Below, piece by piece: positions 8,775 through 19,114 of a DNA stretch of 33,053 bases. The translations under genes were made by a program, and so were the position numbers. Position 1 is the first letter of the stretch. Every line of letters begins with the position of its first letter. The DNA comes from an uncultured Pelagibacteraceae bacterium (lineage in GTDB: Bacteria; Pseudomonadota; Alphaproteobacteria; Pelagibacterales; Pelagibacteraceae). The DNA lies in contig CACDTF010000011.1 of NCBI GenBank assembly GCA_902555665.1, forward strand, positions 1 to 33,053. The letters run 5' to 3'. Below the pieces are notes generated by a model. That model searched no databases. It was not told the origin of the DNA and saw only the letters and a list, made by a program, of their open reading frames with translations.

Positions 8775-9935
8775 ATGAATATTCACGAGCATCAAGCTAA
8801 ACAAATATTAAAAAAATATGGAGCTGTAGTTCCTGAAGGAGTATTTGCGCTTAATGTTGATGAACTTATTCAAAAAGCAAAAGCACTCAAAACTGAGAAA
8901 TATGTGCTTAAAGCACAAATCCATGCTGGAGGTAGAGGAAAAGCTGGTGGTGTAAAAATTTTAAACTCTATTGAGGAACTAACGGTAGCAGCTAAAGAAT
9001 TACTTGGAAAAACACTAGTTACTCATCAAACTGGCCCTGAAGGTAGAGAGGTTAAAAGATTATACGTAGAAGAATCATCAAATATAGATAAAGAATTTTA
9101 CTTATCGTGCCTGGTTGATAGGGCAAGTTCTAAAATTGCATTTATATCAAGTGACCAAGGAGGGATGGACATTGAAGAAGTTGCAAGCAGTTCACCTGAA
9201 AAAATTATAACTATAAAAGTTGATATGGGTGATGAAATTTCTGAGTCAGACTGTGAAAAAATAATTAATATTTTTAATTTAAATGAAGACGCAAAAAAAC
9301 AAGCAATAACATTAATTAAATCAATATATAAAATGTTTGTGAGTACTGATGCAAACATGGTTGAAGTAAATCCATTAATTTTGACAAAAGAGGAAAAAAT
9401 TGTTTGTTTAGATGCAAAAGTTAATTTCGACTCTAACGCTTTATTCAGGCATCCAGAAATTGTTGAATTAAGAGATTTAAATGAGGAAGATCCTACCGAG
9501 ATCGAAGCTAGCAAGCATGATCTTGCATATATCAAGCTAGATGGAAGTATTGGCTGTATGGTAAATGGAGCAGGATTAGCGATGGCAACAATGGATATAA
9601 TTAAATTGTATGGTAAAGAGCCAGCAAATTTTTTAGATGTAGGCGGTGGCGCATCCAAAGAAAAAGTATCTGCTGCATTAAAGATAATTCTTTCAGATAA
9701 AAATGTTAAAGGTATTTTAATTAATATTTTTGGAGGAATAATGAGATGTGATGTCCTTGCCCAAGGAGTAGTTGATGCAGCTAAAGAAATTAATATTAGT
9801 ATACCTTTAGTTGTAAGATTAGCAGGTACAAATTTCAAGGAAGGAAAAGAAATTCTTGATAATTCTGGATTAAAATTAATTTCTGCAGAAAATTTAGATG
9901 ATGCTGCTAAGAAAATTGTTGAGGCGATAAAATAA
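8775..9935 (+). CDS. sucC: Succinyl-CoA synthetase beta subunit (ADP-forming)
   Basis: A 386-residue ATP-grasp subunit that, with SucD, makes ATP and succinate from succinyl-CoA. The N-terminus M-N-I-H-E-H-Q-A-K is characteristic. Lys46 and the G-G-R-G-K-A-G-G loop at 52-59 belong to the nucleotide site. V-E-V-N-P-L near 197 is the ATP-grasp metal region, and N-F-L-D-V-G-G-G-A and N-I-F-G-G-I in the C-terminal ligase domain contact the partner subunit. It starts 2 bases after mdh and ends 1 base before sucD. Length matches the family (about 386-390). Confidence 0.97.
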   Translation: MNIHEHQAKQILKKYGAVVPEGVFALNVDELIQKAKALKTEKYVLKAQIHAGGRGKAGGVKILNSIEELTVAAKELLGKTLVTHQTGPEGREVKRLYVEESSNIDKEFYLSCLVDRASSKIAFISSDQGGMDIEEVASSSPEKIITIKVDMGDEISESDCEKIINIFNLNEDAKKQAITLIKSIYKMFVSTDANMVEVNPLILTKEEKIVCLDAKVNFDSNALFRHPEIVELRDLNEEDPTEIEASKHDLAYIKLDGSIGCMVNGAGLAMATMDIIKLYGKEPANFLDVGGGASKEKVSAALKIILSDKNVKGILINIFGGIMRCDVLAQGVVDAAKEINISIPLVVRLAGTNFKEGKEILDNSGLKLISAENLDDAAKKIVEAIK

Positions 9936-9936
9936 A

Positions 9937-10812
9937 ATGTCGGTTTTGGTAAATAAAAGTACTAAAGTAATTTGTCAGGGATTTACTGGCTCACACGGAA
10001 CATTTCATTCAGAGCAGGCTATAAAATATGGAACCAATCTTGTTGGTGGAGTTACACCAAAGAAAGGTGGACAAAAACATTTAGACAGACCAGTTTTTAA
10101 TAGCGTTTTAGAGGCAAAAAATGAAGTAGGAGCAGATGCAACGATGATTTATGTACCTGCTAAATTTGCAGCAGCAGCAATCATTGAAGCTATTAATGCA
10201 TCAATTGAACTTATCGTTTGTATAACAGAGGGAATTCCAATTCAGGATATGCTTAAGGTAAGACAAAAATTAAGTGGATCTAGTAGCAGATTAATTGGAC
10301 CCAATTGTCCAGGAATAATCACACCAGATGAATGTAAAATTGGGATTATGCCAGGAAGTATTCACAAAAGAGGAAGTGTTGGAATTGTATCAAGGTCAGG
10401 AACATTGACATATGAGGCAGTAGCCCAAACAACTGAAAATGGACTTGGTCAATCAACTTGTATTGGTATTGGTGGTGATCCTATTAATGGAACAAATTTT
10501 ATAGATTGTTTAGATTTATTTTTAAATGACTCTGAAACAGAATCTATTTTAATGATAGGTGAAATTGGTGGAACAGCTGAAGAAGAAGCGGCTGACTTTA
10601 TAAAAAATCATAAGATTAAAAAACCAATAGTTGGATTTATTGCTGGAATTACCGCTCCTCCAGGAAGGAGAATGGGGCATGCTGGTGCCATTATATCAGG
10701 TGGCAAGGGTGGAGCTGAAGATAAAATTAAAAAAATGGAAGAATGTGGTATTACAGTTGCCAAATCACCATCAATTATTGGAAAAACTTTATTTGATAAA
10801 CTGTCTAATTGA
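9937..10812 (+). CDS. sucD: Succinyl-CoA synthetase alpha subunit
   Basis: A 291-residue CoA-binding subunit partnered with SucC. The phosphohistidine is in R-R-M-G-H-A-G-A (His248), followed by the glycine-rich I-S-G-G-K-G-G loop. The N-terminal CoA-binding Rossmann region has G-F-T-G-S-H-G-T at 15-22, and G-P-N-C-P-G-I is at 121-127. All parts are present and length is normal. It follows sucC by 1 base. A 34-base gap before sucA holds a good Shine-Dalgarno (AGAGGGA), so sucA may be initiated independently. Confidence 0.97.
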   Translation: MSVLVNKSTKVICQGFTGSHGTFHSEQAIKYGTNLVGGVTPKKGGQKHLDRPVFNSVLEAKNEVGADATMIYVPAKFAAAAIIEAINASIELIVCITEGIPIQDMLKVRQKLSGSSSRLIGPNCPGIITPDECKIGIMPGSIHKRGSVGIVSRSGTLTYEAVAQTTENGLGQSTCIGIGGDPINGTNFIDCLDLFLNDSETESILMIGEIGGTAEEEAADFIKNHKIKKPIVGFIAGITAPPGRRMGHAGAIISGGKGGAEDKIKKMEECGITVAKSPSIIGKTLFDKLSN

Positions 10813-10846
10813 AAAAAAATATTAGAGGGATATATTAAATAAAAAG

Positions 10847-13765
10847 ATGTCTTCATCAAAAAATCTTGATTTCGAAAAAACTTCATTTTTAAACAAATCT
10901 AATAGTGCATTTATAGAAGAAATGTATTTAAAGTTTGTAAATAAAGATGCTGATCTTCCAGAAAGTTGGGCAAATTATTTTGAGGGAATTGGTGAAGAAT
11001 TAAATGTTATAGCAAAAGAAATTAATGGTCCATCATGGGGACCTACTAAAAAAAAGATTGATATTGATGAATTACAAAAAAAAATAGAAGAACAAGATAA
11101 AAATGATTTTAATAATGTCAAATTAGACACTTCAGAAAAATTTAATTTTCAATTACTTGCTGACTCAAATAAAGATTCTATTAGTGCTGTAGCATTAATT
11201 AGAGCATATAGACTAAGAGGACATTTATTAGCGGATCTTGATCCTTTAGAAATGAGAGAGTCTGAATATCTAGATGAGCTTCATCCAGATTTTTACGGTT
11301 TTAAAAAAGAAAATTACGATAAGAAAATTTTTCTAAACGGGGTAATCAATCGCAAATATGCAAACATAAGAGAAATACTTAAGTTTATGAAGAAAACCTA
11401 CTGTGGAAAAATAGGTTATGAGTTCATGCACATTTCAAATCCAGATGAAAGAAAGTGGTTTAGAGACAGGATAGAGCAAGATAAAAATGCACTTCAATTT
11501 ACAAAAAATGGTAAAGAGGCAATTTTAAATAAATTAGTACAGGCAGAGGGATTTGAAAAATTTTTAGCTACAAAGTATGTGGGAACAAAAAGATTTGGTT
11601 TAGATGGTGGTGAAAGTTTAATACCTGCTCTCGAACAAATAATCAAAATTGGTGGTCAAAATAATATAAAAGAAGTTAAAATAGGTATGTCTCATAGAGG
11701 TAGACTTAACGTTTTGGCAAATGTTTTACAAAAATCTTATAAAAAAATTTTTAATGAGTTTGCTGGTGAGTTTAGTAATGATACTGAAGATAGTGCTGGA
11801 GATGTAAAGTATCATCTAGGAGCATCTTCAGATAGAGAATTTGATGGAAACTCAGTACACGTCAGTTTAACAGATAATCCTTCTCATTTAGAAGCTGTTA
11901 ACCCAGTTGTTTTAGGTCAAACAAGAGCCAAACAATTTTTTCATAAAGACCGTGAAAGAAATAAAGTTATACCTATTCTCATTCATGGGGATGCAGCCTT
12001 TGCTGGTCAAGGAGTTGTAGCAGAATGTTTTGCAATGTCTGGACTACCAGGACATAACACTGGAGGAACAATTCATATTATTGTTAATAACCAGATAGGA
12101 TTTACTACTAGTCCAAGATTTGCAAGATCTTCACCTTATCCATCTGATGTTGCAAAAATGGTAGAGGCTCCAATTCTTCATGTTAATGGCGATGATCCAG
12201 AAGCAGTTGTTTATGCAACTAGAATAGCAACAGAATTTCGATTAAAATTTAATAGAGACGTTGTAGTAGATTTAATTTGTTATAGAAGATTTGGACACAA
12301 TGAGGGAGATGAACCTTCATTTACTCAACCTTTAATGTATAAAAAAATTAGATCTCATCCCAGTGTTTACAAAATTTATGGAAATAAATTAGTAAACGAA
12401 AAATCTATTACTGAAGAATTATTAAATCAAAATGTTAAATCATTTAAAGATTTACTTGATGAACAATATAAAAGTGCAAAAGATTATAAACCTAAAATAG
12501 AATGGTTTGAGGGAACATGGTCAAGATATAAGCCTGAAAAAGGTAAAGATAAAAGGGGCATAACAGGTTTTGACGAAAATAAATTAAAAATAATTTCAGA
12601 TGAAATAAATAGTATTCCTGAGGAAAAAAATATTCATAAGACTATATCTAAAATATTTATTTCCAGAAAAGAAAGTATCAAAAAAGGTACTGGAATCGAT
12701 TGGTCTTCAGCTGAATCTTTAGCGTTTGGATCTTTGCTGGAAGAGGGATATCCAGTTAGACTTGTAGGACAAGACTCTGGAAGAGGAACATTTAGTCAAC
12801 GACATTCTGTACTGAGAAATCAAATAGATAATTCTAGGTATATTCCTCTTAATAATATTTCTAAAAATCAAAAGCAATTTGAAGTAGTAGATAGTTTTTT
12901 ATCTGAACTTGCGGTTTTAGGTTTTGAATATGGTTATAGTTTAGTAGAGCCAAACACACTTACTATTTGGGAAGCACAATTCGGTGACTTTGCTAATGGA
13001 GCTCAAGTAGTAATTGATCAATTTATTGCATCTGGTGAGAGAAAATGGAATAGAGCATCTGGTATAGTAATGTTATTGCCTCATGGATATGAAGGACAAG
13101 GACCAGAACATTCATCAGCAAGGCTAGAACGATTTTTACAACTATGCTCAAACGATAATATGCAAGTAATGAACTGTACAACTCCAGCAAATTATTTTCA
13201 CGCTTTAAGAAGACAAATGCATAGAAGTTTCAGAAAGCCACTAATCATAATGACACCAAAATCTTTATTAAGAAATAAGTATTGCGTTTCAAATTTAGAA
13301 GATTTTAACAAAAAAAATACTTTCCATAGAGTACTGTGGGATCATGCTATCGATCCTAAGTCTAAAGGATTTATTAAACTAAAAGAAAGCTCTAAAATTA
13401 AAAAAGTAATTCTTTGTTCTGGAAAAGTATATTTTGATTTATTAGATGCCAGAGAAAAGCTTAAAAGAGAGGATGTAGTGATGTATAGAATTGAACAATT
13501 GTATCCATTTCCAGCAAAAGCTTTGGTTAAGGAGTTAAAACCATATGCTGAAAATGCTGAATTTTTTTGGTGCCAAGAAGAACCAAAAAATATGGGTGCT
13601 TGGTTTTCAGTTAGAGATTATATCCAATGGACATTAGACACTTTAAAGGCTAATAATAATAAAATTTCTTATATAGGAAGAAGCCCAGACGCAACTCCTG
13701 CAACAGGATATGCCAAAAGGCATAATTCTCAACAACAAGAAATAATTAATAAGGTATTTGATTAA
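10847..13765 (+). CDS. sucA: 2-oxoglutarate dehydrogenase E1 component
   Basis: A 972-residue thiamine diphosphate-dependent decarboxylase that starts the 2-oxoglutarate to succinyl-CoA reaction. The N-terminal segment at about 15-50 resembles the conserved E1o helix that contacts E2. S-H-R-G-R-L-N at 282-288 and [10 protein letters not shown] at 380-389 mark the active site. The TPP/Mg motif runs from Gly381-Asp382 to Asn414-Asn415. It is slightly longer than E. coli SucA (about 933). The homologous pyruvate dehydrogenase E1 lacks this N-terminus, so I favour SucA strongly. It sits 5 bases before sucB. Confidence 0.97.
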   Translation: MSSSKNLDFEKTSFLNKSNSAFIEEMYLKFVNKDADLPESWANYFEGIGEELNVIAKEINGPSWGPTKKKIDIDELQKKIEEQDKNDFNNVKLDTSEKFNFQLLADSNKDSISAVALIRAYRLRGHLLADLDPLEMRESEYLDELHPDFYGFKKENYDKKIFLNGVINRKYANIREILKFMKKTYCGKIGYEFMHISNPDERKWFRDRIEQDKNALQFTKNGKEAILNKLVQAEGFEKFLATKYVGTKRFGLDGGESLIPALEQIIKIGGQNNIKEVKIGMSHRGRLNVLANVLQKSYKKIFNEFAGEFSNDTEDSAGDVKYHLGASSDREFDGNSVHVSLTDNPSHLEAVNPVVLGQTRAKQFFHKDRERNKVIPILIHGDAAFAGQGVVAECFAMSGLPGHNTGGTIHIIVNNQIGFTTSPRFARSSPYPSDVAKMVEAPILHVNGDDPEAVVYATRIATEFRLKFNRDVVVDLICYRRFGHNEGDEPSFTQPLMYKKIRSHPSVYKIYGNKLVNEKSITEELLNQNVKSFKDLLDEQYKSAKDYKPKIEWFEGTWSRYKPEKGKDKRGITGFDENKLKIISDEINSIPEEKNIHKTISKIFISRKESIKKGTGIDWSSAESLAFGSLLEEGYPVRLVGQDSGRGTFSQRHSVLRNQIDNSRYIPLNNISKNQKQFEVVDSFLSELAVLGFEYGYSLVEPNTLTIWEAQFGDFANGAQVVIDQFIASGERKWNRASGIVMLLPHGYEGQGPEHSSARLERFLQLCSNDNMQVMNCTTPANYFHALRRQMHRSFRKPLIIMTPKSLLRNKYCVSNLEDFNKKNTFHRVLWDHAIDPKSKGFIKLKESSKIKKVILCSGKVYFDLLDAREKLKREDVVMYRIEQLYPFPAKALVKELKPYAENAEFFWCQEEPKNMGAWFSVRDYIQWTLDTLKANNNKISYIGRSPDATPATGYAKRHNSQQQEIINKVFD

Positions 13766-13770
13766 TTTTA

Positions 13771-15069
13771 ATGAGTGAAAAAATAGTAGTCCCAGTTCTT
13801 GGCGAAAGTATAACAGAGGCGACTGTTGCAAAATGGTTAAAAAATGCAGGTGATACAGTCGAAGCAGATGAACCAATTGTAGAACTTGAGACAGACAAAG
13901 TAAACTTAGAAGTGCCATCTCCAATTTCTGGTGTGTTAACAGAGATAAATTCACAAGATGGATCAGTCGTTGAAGTAGGAGCATTATTAGGTTCTGTATC
14001 AGCAGAGGGTGGAGCGGTTAAATCTGCGCCGAAAATCAGTCAAGAAATAAAGAAAGAGGAAATTGTTCCTGCAGAGAGCAATGTAATAAAATTAGATGCA
14101 AATAAAAAAGAACCAAAAGTATTTGAAGAAAAAGAGATAGAAAATCCAAAAGAGAAACCTTTAGTTTTAACTGAGGAAGTTAAACCAGATGTTGCTCCAA
14201 AAAGAGATGTTAATCCAACATTGTCTCCAGCAGTGAGAAAAATAGTTGCTGAAAATAATATTGATATTAATTCAATTCAAGGCTCAGGCAAAGATGGAAG
14301 AGTTTTAAAAGGAGATTTAATAAGTTTGATGGGAGCAAATCCAAAACCATCTGAAAGAAAAATTCAATACGGTGAAGAAGAACGAATTAAAATGACCAGG
14401 TTGAGACAAACTATTGCGAAAAGATTAAAGCAAGCCCAAGAGAATGCTGCTCTTTTAACAACATTTAACGAGGTTGATATGAGCAGTGTAATGGAAATGA
14501 GAAAAGAAAATCAAGAGGATTTCCAATCTCGTTATGGGATAAAATTAGGATTTATGTCTTTCTTTGTAAAAGCATGTGTAGTTGCTTTAAAAAATTTCCC
14601 TGCGGTGAATGCTGAAATAGACGGAGATGAGATTATCTATAAAAACTATTACAATATTAGCTTTGCTGTTGGAACAGATAAGGGTTTGGTTGTTCCAGTT
14701 TTAAGAAATGCAGATGAATTATCTTTTGCTGATATCGAAAAAAATATTAAAGAAATTTCAGAAAAAGCACGAGATGGAAAGTTAACGATTGAAGATCTCC
14801 AGGGAGGAACATTTACAATAAGTAATGGAGGTGTGTATGGGTCTATGCTTTCAACCCCAATACTAAATTTACCTCAATCTGGAGTGTTGGGTATGCATAA
14901 TATAGTTGAAAGACCTGTTGTTTTAGACGGTGAAATAAAAATAAGACCAATTATGTATTTAGCATTATCATATGATCATAGAATTATTGATGGAAAAGAA
15001 TCTGTATCTTTCCTTAAAATGATTAAAGAAAACTTAGAAGACCCTAGAAGGTTGTTTTTAGATATTTAA
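13771..15069 (+). CDS. sucB: 2-oxoglutarate dehydrogenase E2 (dihydrolipoyl succinyltransferase)
   Basis: A 432-residue E2 core. One lipoyl domain (about 1-78) carries the lipoylated lysine in E-T-D-K-V (Lys43). A charged linker follows, then a peripheral subunit-binding domain at about 148-187 ([16 protein letters not shown]). The C-terminal acyltransferase domain ends with S-Y-D-H-R-I-I-D-G, giving catalytic His403 and Asp407. Genes on both sides (E1 and E3) fix the complex as 2-oxoglutarate rather than pyruvate dehydrogenase. There is no gap before lpd. Confidence 0.97.
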   Translation: MSEKIVVPVLGESITEATVAKWLKNAGDTVEADEPIVELETDKVNLEVPSPISGVLTEINSQDGSVVEVGALLGSVSAEGGAVKSAPKISQEIKKEEIVPAESNVIKLDANKKEPKVFEEKEIENPKEKPLVLTEEVKPDVAPKRDVNPTLSPAVRKIVAENNIDINSIQGSGKDGRVLKGDLISLMGANPKPSERKIQYGEEERIKMTRLRQTIAKRLKQAQENAALLTTFNEVDMSSVMEMRKENQEDFQSRYGIKLGFMSFFVKACVVALKNFPAVNAEIDGDEIIYKNYYNISFAVGTDKGLVVPVLRNADELSFADIEKNIKEISEKARDGKLTIEDLQGGTFTISNGGVYGSMLSTPILNLPQSGVLGMHNIVERPVVLDGEIKIRPIMYLALSYDHRIIDGKESVSFLKMIKENLEDPRRLFLDI

Positions 15070-16470
15070 ATGTCAGAAAAATTTCAAGCTGTAGTTATTG
15101 GAGGTGGACCGGGTGGTTATGTGTGCGCGATCAGACTTGCTCAATTAGGATTAAAAACTGCATGTATAGAGTCTAGAGGGTCTTTGGGAGGTACTTGTTT
15201 AAATGTAGGTTGCATCCCATCAAAAAGCTTACTTAATCTGTCTGAAGAATTTGATAAAGTAAAAAGTTTAGCAAACAAAGGTATTGAAGTTGGTGAAGTA
15301 AAATTAAATTTAGACAAAATGATGAAAAGCAAAGATAAAGCTGTAACCGTTCTTACAAAAGGTGTTGAGTTTCTTTTGAAAAAAAACAAAGTTACTTATT
15401 TTAAAGGACACGGAAGTTTTAAATCTAAAGATGAAATTTTAATAAAGGATGATAAAAATAAAGAAACCATTATCCAAACAGAAAAAACAGTTATTGCAAC
15501 AGGATCAGTTCCAGTTTCATTACCAGGAATAGAGATAGATGAGAAAACAATTGTCTCATCAACAGGTGCTTTAAAGTTAGAAAAGGTACCTAAGAAAATG
15601 GTCGTAGTAGGAGGAGGCTATATAGGATTGGAGATGGGATCTGTATGGTCAAGACTTGGAGCAGAGGTGCAAGTTGTTGAATTTTTAGATCATATTACAC
15701 CTGGAATGGATAAAGAAATCTCTTCAGAATTTATGAAAATTTTAAAAAAACAGGGAATTAAATTTAATATGCAAAATAAAGTTGAAACAATTAAAAAAAA
15801 TACAGCAGGCGTAGTGATTTCAACTGTAGATAAAGATGGTAATAAAAATAGTTTTGAGTGTGATGTTGTTTTGATTTCTGTTGGTAGAAAACCTAATACA
15901 GATGGTTTGAATTTAGAGTCTGTAGGAGTAGATCTTGATGAAAGAAATAGAATTAAAACTGATAAAATTTTTAAGACTAACGTTGAAAATATTTATGCAA
16001 TAGGAGATGTAATTGTTGGTCCAATGCTTGCACATAAAGCGGAGGACGAAGGTATAGCAGTTGCAGAAAACATAGTTGGTCAATCTGGACATGTAAATTA
16101 TGATACAATCCCAGGAGTAATTTATACAACACCTGAAGTAGCATCAATCGGTAAAACTGAGGAACAATTAAAAGAATTAAATAAAAAATATAAAGTAGGG
16201 AAATTTTCGTTTATGGCTAATTCAAGAGCTAAGGCCATAGATGATGCGGAAGGTTTTGTTAAGATTTTAGCTGATGAGCAAACAGATAAAGTATTAGGTG
16301 CACATATAATTGGACCTCATGCAGGAGAATTAATTGCAGAGATTGGTGTTGCAATGGAATTTGGTGCAAGTGCAGAAGATATCGCCCGAACTTGTCATGC
16401 TCATCCAACGTTTTCTGAAGCAGTTAAAGAAGCTGCTTTATCAGTAGATAAAAGAGCAATACACTCTTAA
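15070..16470 (+). CDS. lpd: Dihydrolipoyl dehydrogenase (E3)
   Basis: A 466-residue flavoprotein that reoxidises the lipoyl groups of E2 and reduces NAD+. The FAD loop G-G-G-P-G-G is at 11-16, and the redox disulfide is Cys43 and Cys48 in [10 protein letters not shown]. The NAD-binding [10 protein letters not shown] is at 181-190. The C-terminal H-A-H-P-T-F-S-E block gives the His445/Glu450 proton relay. The first codon directly follows the sucB stop. In SAR11-type streamlined genomes this E3 may also serve other lipoate enzymes; that is inference. Confidence 0.97.
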   Translation: MSEKFQAVVIGGGPGGYVCAIRLAQLGLKTACIESRGSLGGTCLNVGCIPSKSLLNLSEEFDKVKSLANKGIEVGEVKLNLDKMMKSKDKAVTVLTKGVEFLLKKNKVTYFKGHGSFKSKDEILIKDDKNKETIIQTEKTVIATGSVPVSLPGIEIDEKTIVSSTGALKLEKVPKKMVVVGGGYIGLEMGSVWSRLGAEVQVVEFLDHITPGMDKEISSEFMKILKKQGIKFNMQNKVETIKKNTAGVVISTVDKDGNKNSFECDVVLISVGRKPNTDGLNLESVGVDLDERNRIKTDKIFKTNVENIYAIGDVIVGPMLAHKAEDEGIAVAENIVGQSGHVNYDTIPGVIYTTPEVASIGKTEEQLKELNKKYKVGKFSFMANSRAKAIDDAEGFVKILADEQTDKVLGAHIIGPHAGELIAEIGVAMEFGASAEDIARTCHAHPTFSEAVKEAALSVDKRAIHS

Positions 16471-16492
16471 TTTTTTTTCATATTATAAAAAT

Positions 16493-18448
16493 ATGAAATA
16501 TCCGATTCTAGTACCAAATATTTTTAATCATCCATTTACTTATGAAAGTAATTTAATTCTTAAAGTTGGTGATTATGTAATGGTACCTTTTGGAAAATCA
16601 AAAATTACCGGTGTTGTTTGGGACGAATTTGAAAAAAATAAAAATAAAAATTTTAAGACTAAAAAGGTAATCAAGAAATTAGACGTTACTCCATTAAAAA
16701 AAAATACAATCAATTTTTTAAATTGGTTTGCAGAATACAATCTTATCCCAAAGGGTATGGCATTAAAGTTAGTACTCTTAAGTAGTGATGCGGTAGAGAA
16801 CAAAGAAACTCAACTTTATCAAATATTTGATAGCAAAATTGAACAAAACTTAATCAAGCTGTCTAGTCATCAAAATAAAGCTCTAAAAAAAATGAATGTT
16901 TCAAATAAAAAATTTAGAGTTCATGTTTTACAAGGCACAACTGGTTCAGGAAAAACTTTAGTTTATTTTGAAGCGTTAAAACCACTGATAGAGAGGGGTT
17001 TTCAAGGATTAATTTTATTGCCAGAAATAGGTCTAACTAGTCAGTTTGAACAAAAATTTTTAGAATATTTTGGTTTTAAACCTGCAATTTGGCATTCAGG
17101 TATTTCAAAAAAAAAGAAAGAATTAATTTGGAGCGGAGTTTCTAATGGTAAAATAAAAATAATTATTGGTGCAAGATCTTCACTATTTTTACCATTTAAA
17201 AAATTAGGAATGATAATTGTTGATGAGGAACATGATCAATCATTTAAACAAGATGAAGGCATAACTTACAATGCTCGTGATATGGCAATTTCTAGAGCAT
17301 CTTTTGAAAATATTCCAATCAATTTGATTACTGCTGTTCCTTCTATAGAAACTTTTGAAAATATTAAAAAAGGTAAATACGAAGTTTCTAGATTAGATGA
17401 AAGGTACCAAAACGCAGCATTACCTAATTATGAAATTATTAATTTAAATAATACCAAACTTGAAAAACAATCATGGCTGTCAAATAAAATTATTGAAAAA
17501 GTTAATTTACATTTGGAAAAAAAAGATCAAGTTCTGTTTTTTTTAAATAGAAGAGGTTTTTCTCCAAATGCTTTATGCAATAAGTGTTTTACAAGTTTTA
17601 CATGTCCAAATTGTAGTATCAATTTAGTTTATCATAAAAATAAAAATAACTTATTATGCCATTATTGTGGATATAAATCTGATCTTAAAAGGAACTGTAC
17701 AAAAGAAGGCAATTGTGAATTTATTTTTAGTGGCCCTGGTGTTGAGAGAATTTCAGAAGAGGTCAAAAGAAAATTTCCTGAAAAAAAAATAGAGATTTTT
17801 TCAAGTGACACAATGAATAAAAAAGATTCTAAAGAAAAAATAGATAAAATTATTAATAATGAAACGCATATTTTGGTTGGAACTCAATTAATTTCAAAAG
17901 GTTTTCATTTTCCAAGCTTAAATTGCATTGTAGTTGTTGATATTGATCTTTCATCTCAAGGACATGATTTAAGAGGTGCAGAAAAAAATTTGCAGCTTTA
18001 TCATCAACTTTCAGGACGTGCAGGAAGAACAGGAAAGCCAGCAACGGTATATTTTCAAACTTATGAAAATAATACTAAGATGATTTCAGAAATTACAAGT
18101 AAAAATCCAGATATTTTTTTAGAAAGAGAACTAGAGATAAGAAAAAAAAATAAACTACCTCCATTTCAAAGGTTTATTTCTTTAATCTTAACGGGAGATA
18201 ATGAAATTAAATTAGAAAAAGAAGCTATTAATTTTAAAAATTTTATTGAAAATAAAATTGAAGGAAAAATATTAGGGCCAGTGAATGCTCCATTATTTAG
18301 ATTAAACAGAAAATTTAGAATTAGATTTTTAATTAGAGGCTTAAAATCTATGAAACTACAAAGCTCTCTTGCAAAAATTATTCCAAAATATAAATTTTCT
18401 TCTGGAATAAAACTTTCAGTTGATGTTGACCCAATTAACTTTAATTAA
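16493..18448 (+). CDS. priA: Primosomal helicase PriA, short N-terminus
   Basis: A 651-residue superfamily 2 helicase that restarts stalled replication forks. The N-terminal 3'-DNA-binding domain spans about 1-98. Walker A G-T-T-G-S-G-K-T is at 148-155 and Walker B D-E-E-H-D at 244-248. A cysteine cluster lies at 362, 365, 371, 374, 389, 392, 402 and 408. E. coli PriA has about 732 residues with Walker A near 225. Only about 25 residues separate the first domain from the helicase here, so the winged-helix domain seems to be missing. The last zinc knuckle is C-x5-C rather than C-x2-C. The ATG has no Shine-Dalgarno and lies in a small inverted repeat. The position before atpH is common in alphaproteobacteria. 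Confidence 0.94.
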   Translation: MKYPILVPNIFNHPFTYESNLILKVGDYVMVPFGKSKITGVVWDEFEKNKNKNFKTKKVIKKLDVTPLKKNTINFLNWFAEYNLIPKGMALKLVLLSSDAVENKETQLYQIFDSKIEQNLIKLSSHQNKALKKMNVSNKKFRVHVLQGTTGSGKTLVYFEALKPLIERGFQGLILLPEIGLTSQFEQKFLEYFGFKPAIWHSGISKKKKELIWSGVSNGKIKIIIGARSSLFLPFKKLGMIIVDEEHDQSFKQDEGITYNARDMAISRASFENIPINLITAVPSIETFENIKKGKYEVSRLDERYQNAALPNYEIINLNNTKLEKQSWLSNKIIEKVNLHLEKKDQVLFFLNRRGFSPNALCNKCFTSFTCPNCSINLVYHKNKNNLLCHYCGYKSDLKRNCTKEGNCEFIFSGPGVERISEEVKRKFPEKKIEIFSSDTMNKKDSKEKIDKIINNETHILVGTQLISKGFHFPSLNCIVVVDIDLSSQGHDLRGAEKNLQLYHQLSGRAGRTGKPATVYFQTYENNTKMISEITSKNPDIFLERELEIRKKNKLPPFQRFISLILTGDNEIKLEKEAINFKNFIENKIEGKILGPVNAPLFRLNRKFRIRFLIRGLKSMKLQSSLAKIIPKYKFSSGIKLSVDVDPINFN

Positions 18449-18449
18449 C

Positions 18450-18473
18450 CGCAAAAAAGAGGCCTTTTTTACG
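18450..18473 (+). terminator. Weak intrinsic terminator-like hairpin after priA
   Basis: Just after the priA stop, six A and one G (18453-18459) can pair with C and six T (18464-18470) around a four-base loop. An outer two-base C-G/G-C pair extends it across one mismatch. The stem is mostly A-T and no separate U-tract follows, so termination would be partial. It lies at the boundary between priA and the ATP synthase genes, where a terminator makes sense. Confidence 0.4.
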
Positions 18474-18483
18474 AATCCGCTAC

Positions 18484-18512
18484 TTGAAGACATAAGGGTC
18501 ATATGCTATTTA
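18484..18512 (+). promoter_or_regulatory. Possible sigma-70-type promoter for atpHAGDC
   Basis: TTGAAG (18484-18489) and TATTTA (18507-18512) are separated by 17 bases within the 108-base priA-atpH gap, one of the largest gaps in the plus-strand run. Both boxes are imperfect. The GC content of this gap (for example 18510-18520) is higher than in neighbouring spacers. The call rests on position and spacing only. Confidence 0.35.
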
Positions 18513-18556
18513 GGGCGTGATTTTTAAATAATCTTCAACATTATAGAGGAACCAAG

Positions 18557-19114
18557 TTGAGTAAAGACACCGGATTTTCAATAACTTCAGCTGAAAGGTA
18601 TTCTCTTGCGCTTTTTGAACTTTCAGAGGAAAACAATCTTTTAAGTCAGATCGAAGATCAGTCTTCATCTATTCTTAATTTAATTGATCAAAGTGAAGAT
18701 TTTTCTAATTTGATTAAAGATCCAACTACAAGCCAAGAAGATTTACTAAAAGTAATCTATACAATCTCTGAAAATAATAAATTTGAGTCTTTATTTAAAA
18801 ATTTTTTAAGTTTCTTAATTCAAAAAAGACGTTTCTTTTTTATTGAACGTATCCTTAAAAGCTTTATCGAAATTTGTTCAAGAAAAAGAGGTGAACTTAA
18901 GGCAGAATTAAAATCAGCAAAAGAATTATCTAATGAAGAAATTGCAAAAATTACAGAGGAGTTAACAAAAAATTTTAGCTCAAAAATAAAATTAAACTAC
19001 AAACATGATGAAAGTTTAATAGGAGGTTTAGTAGTACAAGTAGGAAGTACTATGGTCGATACCTCAATTAAAAATAAATTACAACAAATCGAAAATAGAA
19101 TGATAGAGGCATAA
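18557..19114 (+). CDS. atpH: ATP synthase F1 delta subunit
   Basis: A 185-residue subunit that ties the F1 head to the peripheral b stalk. The N-terminal helical domain includes S-A-E-R-Y-S-L-A-L-F-E-L (near 11-22), typical of the OSCP/delta family. The C-terminal part holds D-E-S-L-I-G-G-L-V-V-Q-V-G, the family signature. The start is TTG at 18557, preceded at good spacing by GAGGA (18546-18550), and no better ATG is present. It is the first gene of atpHAGDC. The F0 genes are elsewhere, as is usual in alphaproteobacteria. The stop directly abuts atpA. Confidence 0.95.
   Translation: MSKDTGFSITSAERYSLALFELSEENNLLSQIEDQSSSILNLIDQSEDFSNLIKDPTTSQEDLLKVIYTISENNKFESLFKNFLSFLIQKRRFFFIERILKSFIEICSRKRGELKAELKSAKELSNEEIAKITEELTKNFSSKIKLNYKHDESLIGGLVVQVGSTMVDTSIKNKLQQIENRMIEA

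Noticed and set aside
9098-9838. 246-codon open frame on the minus strand
   Set aside because: It lies fully antisense to sucC, whose protein is intact and conserved; its translation has no recognisable domain and reflects AT-rich codon bias.
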